64,000 nt of DNA from Flammulina velutipes (taxonomy: Eukaryota; Basidiomycota; Agaricomycetes; Agaricales; Physalacriaceae): NCBI GenBank assembly GCA_011800155.1, contig CM022378.1:1736001-1800000 (forward strand). The letters are read 5' to 3'. Numbering within the stretch: position 1 is the first letter of the stretch; every line of letters starts with the position of its first letter. This document shows positions 47,212 through 58,844 of this stretch, in pieces. The translations under genes and the position numbers were made by a program. The notes beneath the pieces were generated by a model. The model saw only the letters and a program-made list of their open reading frames with translations. It was not told the origin of the DNA and did no database searches.

Positions 47212-49690
47212 ATGCCTAGCGACATAGAAAGCAAGACTTCGAAGACGGACATCGATGTCATCGACATCAGTGTGTCCAGCGACGATGAGTCCAGAACCGC
47301 AAGGATGGAGACCCATCGGGGGCTCAAGTCCAGGCATATTCAGCTGATGTACGTCCTTTGTTGTTTTGCGGTCGGACTTGTACTCACGGGCGTTACTGCA
47401 ATGTAGATCTATCGGCGGTGTCATTGGAACGTAAGTTCTCGTTAAGTCCTTACCTTATGAACAATCATTGACTCGATGGTGTCAATAGTGGTCTCTTCAG
47501 TACGTCTATTTGTGTTCTACTCAAAAAAGAACTTGTCTGATCATGGCTCTTAGTCGGCTCAGGGCGTGCTCTTGTCATGGGAGGACCGCTTTCTTGCTTA
47601 CTTGCCTATACCATATTCTGTGGCATAGTCTGGTGTGGTAAGTCGCATCTCAGCGCGGTGTATATACCCTCTAAGCTGACTCCCGAAACAGTCGCTCAAG
47701 CATCTGGAGAATTGGCCACCTTGATGGTAAGCATCCTTCGCATTATCTTGATACCTTCTAAATATATTGATTCAGCCTGTCAACGGGAGCTTCATCTACT
47801 GGGCGGACCGCTTCATCGACCCCGCGGCCGGCATTGCGTGCGGTTGGAACTATACTTGTGCGTTTCTATTCGTCTATCTCTCCAGCCCGCTGAACATCCA
47901 TCCTCTCTGTAGATGCGTGCATAGCTTTTGCATGCGCGGACATAGCGGCAGTAACTGGTTTATGGCAATACTGGTAAGCAACTCCTTTGAGCCCTGCCAC
48001 TGGAATTCACTTTCTACAGGTTTCCTAATACGTCTCCGGCGATTTGGGTGTCGCTTTGCCTCGTCGTTTTCTTCATTCTCAACGTGTTCGCGGTCAGCAT
48101 CTTCGGAGAGGCAGAATTCTACTTTGCGTCGGGCAAAGTCATCTTGATTGTTGGACTTATCATCTTCACCTTCATTGCGATGCTTGGAGGTAACCCGAAT
48201 CATGACCGCATAGGCTTTAGACATTGGCAAAATGTTCGTCTCGCTTTTATCGATCCTGACTTCAAGTGCTGACGTTTCGCTAGCCTGGGCCGATGAACGA
48301 GTAGTTCGTGTGATCTTTTTCCGGCGCTGTCCATGTAATGACTTAACATCTTACAGTCTTGTCGAAGGCCCACTCGGACGTTTCCTTGGTTTCTGGGCTG
48401 TGTTTCGTATCGCAGCTTTCTCGATCGGTGGTCCAGAATTTGTACGTGTTGGCTTCAGCATTGCTGTAGGGACGGACATTTAGATTCGTTTATAGGTGTC
48501 TATGTGCGCTGGCGAAGCTGAAAACCCAAGAAAAGCCATCCCAAAGGCCATTCGGTATGTTTCCAATCTAGTTGACGAAACGGGAGTTAAACGTTCCTTC
48601 GACAGACGTGTCTTTTGGCGTTTGGCGGCCTTCTACATCTTGGGAATTCTCTGTGTTGGTATCCTCATCGCATCCAACGACCCCGATCTTCTCGATGGCA
48701 TCGCCAACGGAACTGGTGAGTAAATCTTTTCTCCGTATGTTCAATTTCTAAACCGTATACAGGTGTGGGTGCGTCTCCCTTCGTCATCGGTATGCAGCAC
48801 CTCGGAATCAGTGTTCTTCCGCATATAATCAAGTGAGTGGCAATTTCAACTCTACGTTCCTCCATTGTTAATATATCATCAGCGCCGTTATCATCACCTC
48901 TGCTACGTCTTGCGGAAACTCATTCGTCTTCGTTGCTGTGCGATCAATCCATGCTCTTGCTCGTCAAGGCCATGCACCCAAACTTTTGGGTTACACTACA
49001 AAACGTGGAGTACCTCTCACTGCTCTGCTATTCGTCTTGGGTATTTGTTGTTTGTCGTATATGAGTACGTTCGTATGCATTTTCTACTGTTTCCTTTTTA
49101 AGCTCTTTTCTAGCTGTGAATGATGGTACCGCCGTCGTCTTTGGATGGTTCATCGACCTTGCTTCCGTTGCCGCTTTGATCAACTTCTTCTGGATGTGCC
49201 TCGCATGGATTCGCTTTGACGCAGGCATGAAGGCCCAGGGAATGTCAAGGGACCTCCTTCCTTTCAGAGGCATTGGTATGCCGTACGCTCCGTGGATTGG
49301 CTTGGTGTGGTGTGTCCTATTGGCAGGTATGTTATTTTTCTCTATCTGAAATTACTCATCCTGACGAATGGCTTGAAGTGACCAACGGATTCGCTGTCTT
49401 CATCAAGATCGACGGTGACTTTGATATTCAAGGATTCTTGTAAGCTCCGTCCTGTTCACATTCAACGTCAACCGCTCATCGTTGCTCGTAGCACCGCATA
49501 CTTCGGCATCGCGTTATCTCTTGCGATATACTTTGGCTGGAAGATCTTCAAGCGCACCTCGGCACGTAAACCTATAGAGATGGACCTAACCGGTGGGCTC
49601 GAGGCCATCGACGAGGATGAGCAGTGGTGGAAGGATAACTATACACCTCCGACGACGTTATGGGGAAAATTTGTTGATTGGCTACTCTAG
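47212..49690 (+). CDS. Amino acid permease (APC superfamily, fungal YAT family)
   Basis: Twelve-TM plasma membrane proton symporter for amino acids. ATG at 47212 gives an acidic N-terminus (SDIESKTSKTDIDVIDISVS), then ETHRGLKSRHIQLI. The TM1 signature SIGGVIGTGLFIGSGRALVM is encoded over a 24-nt exon (47407-47430), an 11-nt micro-exon (47489-47499) and the exon from 47554. Further exons give ASGELATL, PVNGSFIYWADRFIDPAAGI, SLCLVVFFILNVFAVSIFGE, SIGGPEFVSMCAGEAENPRK, FWRLAAFYILGILCVGILIA, ITSATSCGNSFVFVAVRSIH, GHAPKLLGYTTKRGVPLTAL and SVAALINFFWMCLAWIRFDA. It ends with an acidic tail and KFVDWLL. Family certain; substrate range unknown; many small exons make some joints uncertain. Confidence 0.92.
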
Positions 49691-50793
<1,103 letters not shown>

Positions 50794-50875
50794 GGCGAAG
50801 TTAGAGAGCAAAGGTCGAGTGGACAGTGAAGGAGAGTAAAGAATGGTTGTTGAAATGCCTCTCTTACTTGGGATG

Positions 50876-50883
50876 CTTTTATA
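50876..50883 (-). promoter_or_regulatory. TATA box of hydrophobin 1
   Basis: TATAAAAG on the minus strand, within GGTATAAAAGCATC, 83 bases upstream of the ATG. The same 14-base string precedes hydrophobin 2. Confidence 0.7.
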
Positions 50884-51550
50884 CCTATGACATCTAGTAC
50901 CCTAGACCATGCAACATGTCTGAAAATGATGCTGCACTCTCGTAAATCGACATAAAGGAGGTGTTAAACATACGTTCTTGCTGTCCCGTGTCGGCCACGA
51001 ATGGAATAGAAACATCGCTTAGAATGACGATCATTCATAGCTCATCCATTGGCGTATCTAGAAGTGGGCGTAGTGTATGAGGATAGATTCGATCGCGCGC
51101 GAAGATGAGCACGTACCAGCACTTCACTTCGTTCGTTGCACAATGATTGGTAGTTAAGCTTCGATTAATGGGTATTAATGAAGGTTTTACAAGCACAATG
51201 GAAGACAACGGCTAGCGGTTGAACAAGCCGAAGAATGAATTGAGACCGACGACAAAAGGTGAGACCAATCCAGCGCTCTATACGCTGTTTCAGGAGATAT
51301 TCGACGAGAAACCAACAGATGCAAGCAGCTTGCGAACGATGCCAGGCTTTTTAGATGACTGCAGAGATGGAAGCGTGGACCTACTTCGGTCCCCAATGCC
51401 AAACAAGACCAACGTCTTACTAGATGTGGCGCACAAACATGAATGATTGAAACATTGAGCAATATTAGCTTCCACTGGATGGGCGTTACACTGATAGAGC
51501 AAGATGTAGATCCATAGATGCGCAGACCTCACTGTGAGGGGTTAAATATA
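50884..51550 (-). promoter_or_regulatory. Extended upstream block of hydrophobin 1, homologous to the other hydrophobin upstream blocks
   Basis: Read on the minus strand it contains, in the same order as the plus-strand blocks at about 59530-60090 and 63450-64000: a TGTGCGCCACAT element (51424-51435), GTAGGTCCACGCTTCC, CTACCAATCAT, GAGCTATGAATGATCGTCAT, GGGACAGCAAG and TTTACGAGAGTGCA. The copy is old (many substitutions and indels) but clearly colinear. No coding frame is shared. Confidence 0.65.
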
Positions 51551-51620
51551 AGGGATACATGGCAACTACTGATACAAAAGATACAGTCTAACATATAATT
51601 TAACGACGCGTCACATATAT

Positions 51621-52220
51621 TTAGCCTAAGAAGGCCAACATCGTTAACCTCCTACTTTCGTCCTCGTCAACCTCGAAGACTTCTTTTGCAGCACGCTTCT
51701 CAAGGCCCGCCTGGTCGTACACCTGCAAACATAACGGTTCTCTCCAACAAAGGGTTTCATCCGACGATGGCGACGGACTGGGCTCCTCATTGAGCACTGC
51801 AGGACGGAGATAATTGGTTATTATGGGAGGGAGCTCCAACCGAAGATGGGGACGTTTGCCGTCGGGCTCCACTGGCAGTGGCAGTGGCAGGAGGCACGAT
51901 TTGATTTCTTGTGGAAACACGATGGGAGAGGATTGATGCTGGGATGGAAGGGGTCGTCGCTGTCGTGTGGAATTGGGTGGGCGGGATATTGAAGATGAGG
52001 AGGCATATGAGTCTGAAGGAGACGACGCTGGCGCTGAGCCCGAGGTATTCTGGCGCCGAGGCGGTGACAGACCGCTGGCACGAAGTGCTTCATCCCATCT
52101 AGCCCGAGTGACTTCGCGGACTGGTGAATCTGACGTTGAGTCACCCGTCCGAGTCCTTGACACGACAGTGGGCTCGGCGCTGTCGGTACGAGGGTTGTTC
52201 GTCGCATGTAAAGTGAACAT
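51621..52220 (-). CDS. Hypothetical protein, 199 aa, single exon
   Basis: Open frame from ATG 52220 (MFTLHATNNPRTDSAEP) to a stop at 51621. The first 110 residues are Ser/Pro/Arg-rich and look disordered (SGLSPPRRQNTSGSAPASSP). The second half has an ordered-looking stretch (PIVFPQEIKSCLLPLPLPVE, then RPHLRLELPPIITNYLRP and EPLCLQVYDQAGLEKRA) and an acidic end (EVFEVDEDESRRLTMLAFLG). Codon use looks coding and the Leu/Pro-rich core is not low complexity. I do not recognise the family. Confidence 0.6.
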   Translation of the reverse strand: MFTLHATNNPRTDSAEPTVVSRTRTGDSTSDSPVREVTRARWDEALRASGLSPPRRQNTSGSAPASSPSDSYASSSSISRPPNSTRQRRPLPSQHQSSPIVFPQEIKSCLLPLPLPVEPDGKRPHLRLELPPIITNYLRPAVLNEEPSPSPSSDETLCWREPLCLQVYDQAGLEKRAAKEVFEVDEDESRRLTMLAFLG

Positions 52221-52978
52221 GGTGACGTCGGTGAGGGAATGAAGGAAGAACGCAAAGCGCTTAAATGAATACTTATACTTATGATGGATCAGACCACCGG
52301 CGGAGGTTCAGGACAATCAGCTGAGAAGCAAAGTCAGGTTGTAGAATGTGAGATAGGAATCTACGGAAGATTGTCACGCAATCCAGCAAGTATGAATCAG
52401 GAATGGAGACGAACCCCTCTTTTTAACTTTGGAAGCGAAGGAGCTATGAGATAAGTGTGAGTCGTGTAAATGTCATGTTACCATGAGATAGGCAGCGTTA
52501 TGTAGACATTCAGAAACACATAGCACAGCCATGAGAATCGTGGTAGTATGGAAAATCACCGGTCGCTACAATGAGCACCGTGACTTGGGTACCATGCCCG
52601 TTTGTATAGCATAGATACAGTGGCGCCCGCTTCGTTCTTGATGTCTTCCCGGAGTAAGTTCAGTTTAGCGGCAGAAAAGCTGAGACGGCCCAGACTAGAT
52701 ATCGGTGTCGCCGTGCCACTAATGGAGTTTCGTTGGACTATCGCCAGCGGCTGTACTCGGCGTTGCCGTGGACACTGCGTTGAGAACCAGTAGCCGGTCA
52801 GCGAACGCGGGATCGAGTCTGTTGTTTCGCTGATAAGTACCTGTTGATGTCGAGAAGAGGGGATGATGATGAACTTGAGGGAAACAAGTCACGACGACGG
52901 ACTGACAAAAATCGGATCAAGGTATTTGTCAGTGGCTGTGCTTACATGTGGCGCACTAATTCTATTTCTATGTTTCAT
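52221..52978. other. Intergenic region
   Basis: Between the hypothetical gene's promoter and the 3' end of the phosphorylase gene. Contains CATGTGGCGCACT at 52945-52957. No gene seen. Confidence 0.45.
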
Positions 52979-54099
52979 CTATTCCTCCCCACCGAAGTAT
53001 TCCGGGAGTATATACGCCAGCTTTTTGCGATGTTCCGGGTTCTGTTTGTTGGTACGAGGCATAATAGAAAAGCCCATCGATCCCACCTGCTCAAGCAGGA
53101 GACTCTCTCCCTCTTTCGAAATTTCAGAGTGAAGTTCGTCGAGGACGGTCGCAGCAACCAGACGTGAGGTGTCGGCGTTCGCCTTGAGAGTCTTGAACAC
53201 CTCTGCAGCGGTTACCGGTCCTTCGAGCGGGCGCCATGCATCGTAATCCGTGGCTGTGGCGATTAATGCGTAGCTATTACTGGATTAGCGCGTCGAGACG
53301 ATCTTTAAAATCGATTAAACACACCTGAGTTCAGCTTCTCGAGCTAGCTTTGCCTCTGGGAGTACACTCATATTGATGAGATCACCTCCCCACTGCCTGT
53401 ACATGATGCTCTCCGCTCTTGTCGAAAACTGCGGGCCTTCCATGCACACGATGCACTTGTCGGTGAAGAGCTTCACCCCCCTCCCTTCCTGCTCCAGCGC
53501 CTTGCGTACGCGGTCCTCCAACCAAGAGACGAGTTTGTTGCTGAACGGATCCCCGAAGCTCGCATGTGCTACGATCGTCAATTCATCGAAAAACGATGAC
53601 GGGCGTACGCCTTTGGTGCGATCGATGATCTGAGTAGGAATAGCGAATGATCCTGGAGCAATTTCTTCACGAAGGGAGCCGACTGCGGAGAAGGCGACGA
53701 TGGCGCGGACGCCTAGGGATTTAAAGGCGGCGATGTTGGCGCGAGCGGGTACTTCGGAAGGGTTTATCGTGTGGCCGACGCCGTGGCGTGCCAGGAAGGC
53801 TACTTGGATGCCTGAAGGGAGAGAACAGATGGAAATCGGAGACGAAGGAAAGCCCCACGGCTGAATGCGAGATGAGTATGATATTTCTGCTGTACTGCTG
53901 GCAGTTGCGTACCGTCTCTGGATTGACATGTTTGCTATGGGTGTGTTAGTATAACGTTGGGATATGGGCGTGAATGCGTACATGAACGTCAAGTTGTCCA
54001 GATGGTACAGACCACTTCCGCCAATGACACCGATGAGCACTGATAAAGCCGATTAACATAGATCTACGACGCGACCTGCGACGCACCTTTTTCCGACAT
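52979..54099 (-). CDS. MEU1: S-methyl-5'-thioadenosine phosphorylase
   Basis: Cleaves methylthioadenosine with phosphate to adenine and methylthioribose-1-phosphate, the first step of methionine salvage after polyamine synthesis; yeast Meu1, human MTAP. The first exon is 13 nt (ATG at 54099; Met-Ser-Glu-Lys plus one base). The second gives [17 protein letters not shown] (phosphate loop). A short exon gives IKHVNPET and joins [11 protein letters not shown]. Then come [48 protein letters not shown] and [20 protein letters not shown] (Met/Glu contacts); an intron follows, then ATATDYDAW, whose Asp favours adenine over guanine substrates. It ends [17 protein letters not shown] at 52979. Length about 315 residues, normal. 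Confidence 0.93.
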
Positions 54100-55038
54100 T
54101 CTTCTTGGAGGCTGAGAGATGAGCGCTCGTGTTTTAAGTAGGGCGCGGAGAAAGGGAATGGCAGCAGAATGACAAAAAGATGAAATACATTGCGAATCCG
54201 GCACGGCCCATTGCCCGGCTTGGGCACGCATCAATTTCCGCCGTAATTGTATCTGCGAGCCACGTGTGTGGCTCTACTACTGCAACTTCCATCTAGACCA
54301 GACTGCAGGGCCCACTGCTCTTGTTCGACGCACACACACGCGCAGAAATCAACCTCCAAAACTAGGGCCCTTCTGTAACTCAACGATGGGCGGAACAACT
54401 TTCAAGCAGACCATCTCTGCTCTCTAACAGGCCTACGCGTGTTGTAACCGAAGATGATACAAGACCAGGACCAACATGGTGCGTGCGTTAGCATATGAAC
54501 GACTTATGAAATTCACCGGACTTTAGAAATTGAACATCCATAGGTCGAGGACCACCTACCTCAACAGGCCGACACTGATCGTCCGTAGACACGAGTCGGA
54601 TAGAATCCATGAGAAGTTGAAGAACACTCAGATACGATCACCACATGACACATGCTGCGCTCGCGGTGTTTCCCAAGGTAAGCTTAGTCTTTCTCTGAAT
54701 GTGTGGTATCGGACTGATACCGTTATAGCTCATGCTGGGAAACTTTCTGCGTCACTGGCAGAAATGGTCTCTTAATGCAGCGTTGACCAGCCTTCACAAC
54801 CCTTTCTTCCTCCTACAACTGCGGACTGTGACTCGCTCTGCACCACGGCTTCTTCTTTAGGTGATAGCGTCATCCATTGTAAATTTTGAAAACTGACCGT
54901 TTGTGGCACCAGCATTCCTATTGTTCGAGTTGTCCCCCCACGTGCCTCACGCACGAACAATGGCCCACGCGCAGTACAAGAGCGCACCATCGCTCGCTGG
55001 AACGTTACACTCCCACCACCGTGAACCAAAGCAAACTC
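54100..55038. other. Divergent promoter region (phosphorylase / FunK1-like kinase)
   Basis: About 940 bp with no supported exon. It contains (CA)n-like ACACACACACG near 54331. A leader exon of the kinase gene could lie near 54650-54780 but is not proven. Confidence 0.4.
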
Positions 55039-56989
55039 ATGATGACTTCAATCCTCCTGGATCCCGCCGAGTTTGCTAGCCTCGTTCTACTACTTCCCAA
55101 GGACTGGGAAACTCATCGTTTCACCCAATCGGCCATCGGACTTGTCCTAGCTGATAAACGCTGCATCGACCTTTTTCGCGCTTTCGAACCTGACATGCCG
55201 ATAGAAGACCGTTGCGGAATCCTGGAGTCGATCAGTCTGCGCATTTTCGAGATGTTCATCTTGGGCGACGGCACCAAGTCCCTCTATAAAAGGCGAAAGA
55301 ACCAACCTGCCAAACGAAAATTCAATTCGGACGACGACTCGAAGGATACGTCTACATCAACGAAGAGACCCCGCATAGCGACATCCCCTTCCACAACTCC
55401 TTCGACCACTGTTGCCTCTGTACCCCAATCGTACGCCGTACAACGCCCGGCATGGAAAACTTTCTTCGAACCTTACGATGACTGGGCCTGGAGCTTCGTT
55501 GTCTCTCACCGCATTTATGCCACGGTTGACGACGACGAAGTGAAGTTCAACTTTGTCGACCATTCCCTTGCCCTCGGCGGGACACCCATTTCGATCAGCT
55601 CGCATCGTCCTCTATTCATTGTTTGCATGCTTTACTACCATCGTCTTCCTGATCTCGACCGCGTCGTCAATGGCATCGTCCCTCATATGGCGCCTCGCGC
55701 ACAGATTCGCCTCTACGAAGAATCTGCGAATTCTTTGAACGGGTCGAGTATCAAGCTAAGGCGCAAGGATGGTACACCGATATACCTGCAGATGGGCGAG
55801 ACCATCGTCGCGCCCGAGTCGCAATATGGAACGACGACAAGGGTGGTACATGCGACTTCGGTTTCATGGCCGGGCAAGAAGCTTGCTCTCAAGTTTTCCT
55901 GGCGATACCCGAGTGCTTCTGGGGTTTCAGCGGATGTCTATATTGCTGCCGCTAGAGCAAAGGCGCTGCAGATGGGCGAGGAGGGGAGATGGATTTTGGA
56001 CCGTCTCCCAGAGATATATTATACGCAGACTCTTACCAACGGTGAAGAGGAGGTACAGAAGCGATTGGAGGCGTTCTTCGATGGCAAGGATGGTCGCCAA
56101 GAGTATCATCGCAGACACTTGCATGTTGTGGTGGAAGAGTTGCTCTTCCCCTTGGGCCATCTCAGCAGTGCCCAGGACCTGGCCCAAGTTTTCGTCGATA
56201 CGCTTGAATGTACGTTTCCCTTTTTGGATTATGGGTGTTTAACTGACTGGCACTGCAGGTCACAAGTGGATATACGAACACGCAAGGATTGTCCATCGCG
56301 AAATCAAACCTAACAACCTCATGTATCGCATTGACTCTGAAGACCGTGTCATTGGCGTTCTTCATGACTTCAACCAGGCGGTCTTTCTGGACGATTTGAG
56401 GAAGGGGACTCATCTTCCTCGGCATTTGCGTGGAATTGGCAATCTGCTGAGCATGTCTCTGGAGCAGGCGCAAGAGACCAAGAGGTTGTTCTATCGACAC
56501 GAGTTGGAGGCGTTCTACTTCTCGTTGCTTTACCTTGCGACAAATTGTAAGGTATCTCCGGAGGAAGGCTTGAGATGGCATGGTGATGATCCGCTCGGTG
56601 AGATATGGGGTGAATGGGACCCTACAGCCAACGGGCAGACCAAGCTTGGTGTCTTCCTGGACACGAAGTGGTACCAGTCCAATTTTCGACTTGATCAGTC
56701 GATGGAGGTCCTTCGGCCGTGGCTGGATGGAATCTACGACATGTTCCATCGGGGATATGTGGTTAGAGAGCGGAATGTGGGGGACGCAGAGACAAGGCGA
56801 GCATGGATGCGGCTGATGGACGAGGCAAGGGTGGATGACGAGGAGATGGTGGCTATTTATGCTTGCAACCTGAGATGGATGGGACAGCCGCCAGAAAAGG
56901 TAGATGAGGCAACGTTTGGGGGAATTGTGACGTTCGAGGAGTTTATGAAGCCTTTATCTGGGATGGAGGGAATATCGAGGAGCATGTAG
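55039..56989 (+). CDS. FunK1-like fungal protein kinase with altered catalytic loop
   Basis: Belongs to the FunK1 kinases that are expanded in mushrooms; about 620 residues. ATG at 55039 (MMTSILLDPAEFASLVLLLP). A basic linker (SLYKRRKNQPAKRK) may be nuclear-targeting. The kinase part has GTTTRVVHATSVSWPGKKLA then LKFSWRYPSA (the beta-3 Lys in LALKFSW), HVVVEELLFPLGHL at the hinge region, and after a short intron (about 56211-56260) the catalytic loop IVHREIKPNNLMYR, where the usual HRD Asp is Glu. The metal-binding loop reads VLHDFNQAVF, then YRHELEAFYFSLLYLA, typical of FunK1. It stops at 56989. Activity is uncertain because of the Asp-to-Glu change. Confidence 0.85.
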
Positions 56990-57381
56990 TTTATGGTATA
57001 TGGCATATGTTTGTACAGTCATTTTAATTTATTTCCTTGCTCAAACCTTCAGGAAGTGGTTGGCCAAGACCCTCCGCGCTCCGATCTGGCCGGAGTCAAT
57101 CGGCCACTCGCACATGTTTTTCTTCCTCTTCCATCTTCCACATTGTCCAAGTTTCGCAAGATGGCTATGAATCTGTCACTTCTCATCATCAAGGGCTCTG
57201 AACTTATGGAAAGCACGCCTTGGAATCATCTTCGTCGCGTTGTTCAACCAATTTTACTATGTTTCACTGGGAGGCTCCGATCGCTCAGTTATACCTGAGA
57301 CCCGCCGGTAGCATGTCTCTCCCACTTTGAACCCAACCTTCATTATCGCAGCACGCATACTCGCATATTGCTCTTTTGAAC
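56990..57381. other. Short intergenic region
   Basis: Between the kinase and the next plus-strand gene. No exon or repeat recognised. The sequence CTGGCCGGAGTCAATCGGCC near 57087 is a weak imperfect inverted repeat. Confidence 0.4.
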
Positions 57382-58755
57382 ATGTTTTCGTGCAAAGTTC
57401 GCATCCACTCGACGTTCTCAAAGATGATGAGGTGGAAGGCTCGCTCAGCTAGGCCCAAGGATGATAGTAAGAGCCCACTGTCTGCTACATCTCCTGGAAT
57501 AGCTCCTAACTTCATTCTAGTTCAAGTCACATCGTCCTCAGGGCTCAGTGTCGAGATGGAGGCTCGAGTTCAAGGCCTCCCTTTCATGTGGAGAGTCAAG
57601 TGCCGGAAGATCTTGGAGAGTCAGACATCCGAGGTCCAACGGGAGCAGATCTTGGTCTGGGAGCAGCTCCCCGACTTCACCAAGACCTCAACTTGGCCGC
57701 CTGCCTCGACGATCTTTAGAGAGCTGGTGACGATGAGCATGCCTATGCCGATGCCTACGGTTCTTGTTGTCGAGCCCGAGCCCGAGGTCAACCTCGACTT
57801 CTGCCGTAATTGGTTCAAAGACGAGGTATGCGAGGTCGAAGAAGAAGAGGAAGAGGAAGAGTTCGAAGACGACGCCAGCCTGCGTTGGCTCCCCCGCGAA
57901 CTCGTCGTTTCTCAGACGGATCATCTCCCTCCTCGTTTCTCCCAAGTCGCAGTTCACAGCGTCGTCGTCGAGAACGCACCGGTCATAACCGAATTTTCAG
58001 CCCTCCCGTCCCCCCATTCACCATCACTTTCGCCCATTCCTTCTCCGCATATCTTCAAGCCTCTCCAGAGAGCCACACGGACGAAGGGCCGCAATGGGAT
58101 TCCGAAGGAATCAGCGCGATCCGCTATTCCCTTACCTGTCTTATTCCAGCCTTCGCACCCGAGGGAGACAAAGAAGACGGCGAAGCGACCAACATCGTAT
58201 TCCGGACGATGGTTGTCGTCTACCCAGGAGAAGCCTCCTACGAAGCCATTGGGAAACGGCGATTCCCGGAAACGCGAAGATGTTTCCTATGACGACTTTG
58301 CCAAAGATTTGGACAAGCGTCAAAGGGTTTTCAATGGCACGATTGGTATGTAATTCTTCCCCTCCGCATCTTCATCTCTGACTCTCTCATTAGCCCTCGG
58401 GCAACTGCCAATTTGGGTTCATTCTTCGCGACCCGCTTCGACGCAACGCAAAGCAGTCGGGAGATCAACCCGACCGACACGTCGAAGCACGTTATCAAAG
58501 GAGAACTGGCAACAAGTCGAGGTGGCACCACCACGAAAAAACATACAGAATACCTTGGGCGCCGTTAGTCCGCGGGTTGAGGATGTTGGATTCAACTGGT
58601 GCCACCTCGCAGTGGATATTTCGTATGGCACGTTTGCCAATGGACTGGACGAGCGTCGCATGATCATCGACGACGCAGTCGGTATGTTTTTGTTTTCGTT
58701 TTGATGTTCTTGGATCCTAACCCGCCGACTAGTTACGCAAGACTGGGACTATTAG
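57382..58755 (+). CDS. Hypothetical protein, acidic and Pro-rich, duplicated downstream as a pseudogene
   Basis: Three exons, about 57382-58347, 58393-58681 and 58733-58755. The protein has an N-terminal region (VEMEARVQGLPFMWRVKCRK, then QREQILVWEQLPDFTK), Met-Pro repeats (MSMPMPMPTVLVVEPEPEV), a polyglutamate run (EEEEEEEEFEDDASLRWLPR) and a Ser/Pro-rich stretch. The C-terminus is conserved-looking: NWCHLAVDISYGTFANGLDE then RRMIIDDAVVTQDWDY. I do not recognise a family. A mutated copy at 62035-62690 keeps the C-terminal part, showing that the unit was duplicated together with the hydrophobin upstream DNA. The frame stays open over all three exons, which supports a real gene. Confidence 0.65.
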
Positions 58756-58844
58756 GCCGATTCACTTCTGAGATTCGTTCGTTGCTTCTGCTTACTGGTA
58801 CGCTTCTCATCCTACTCTTCTTCCTTCGACGCTAACACTCATTC

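Noticed and set aside
54886..55038. N-terminal extension of the FunK1-like protein
   Set aside because: The frame opens with TTG, not ATG, and the extension is Cys/His/Arg-rich leader-like sequence; the ATG at 55039 fits better.
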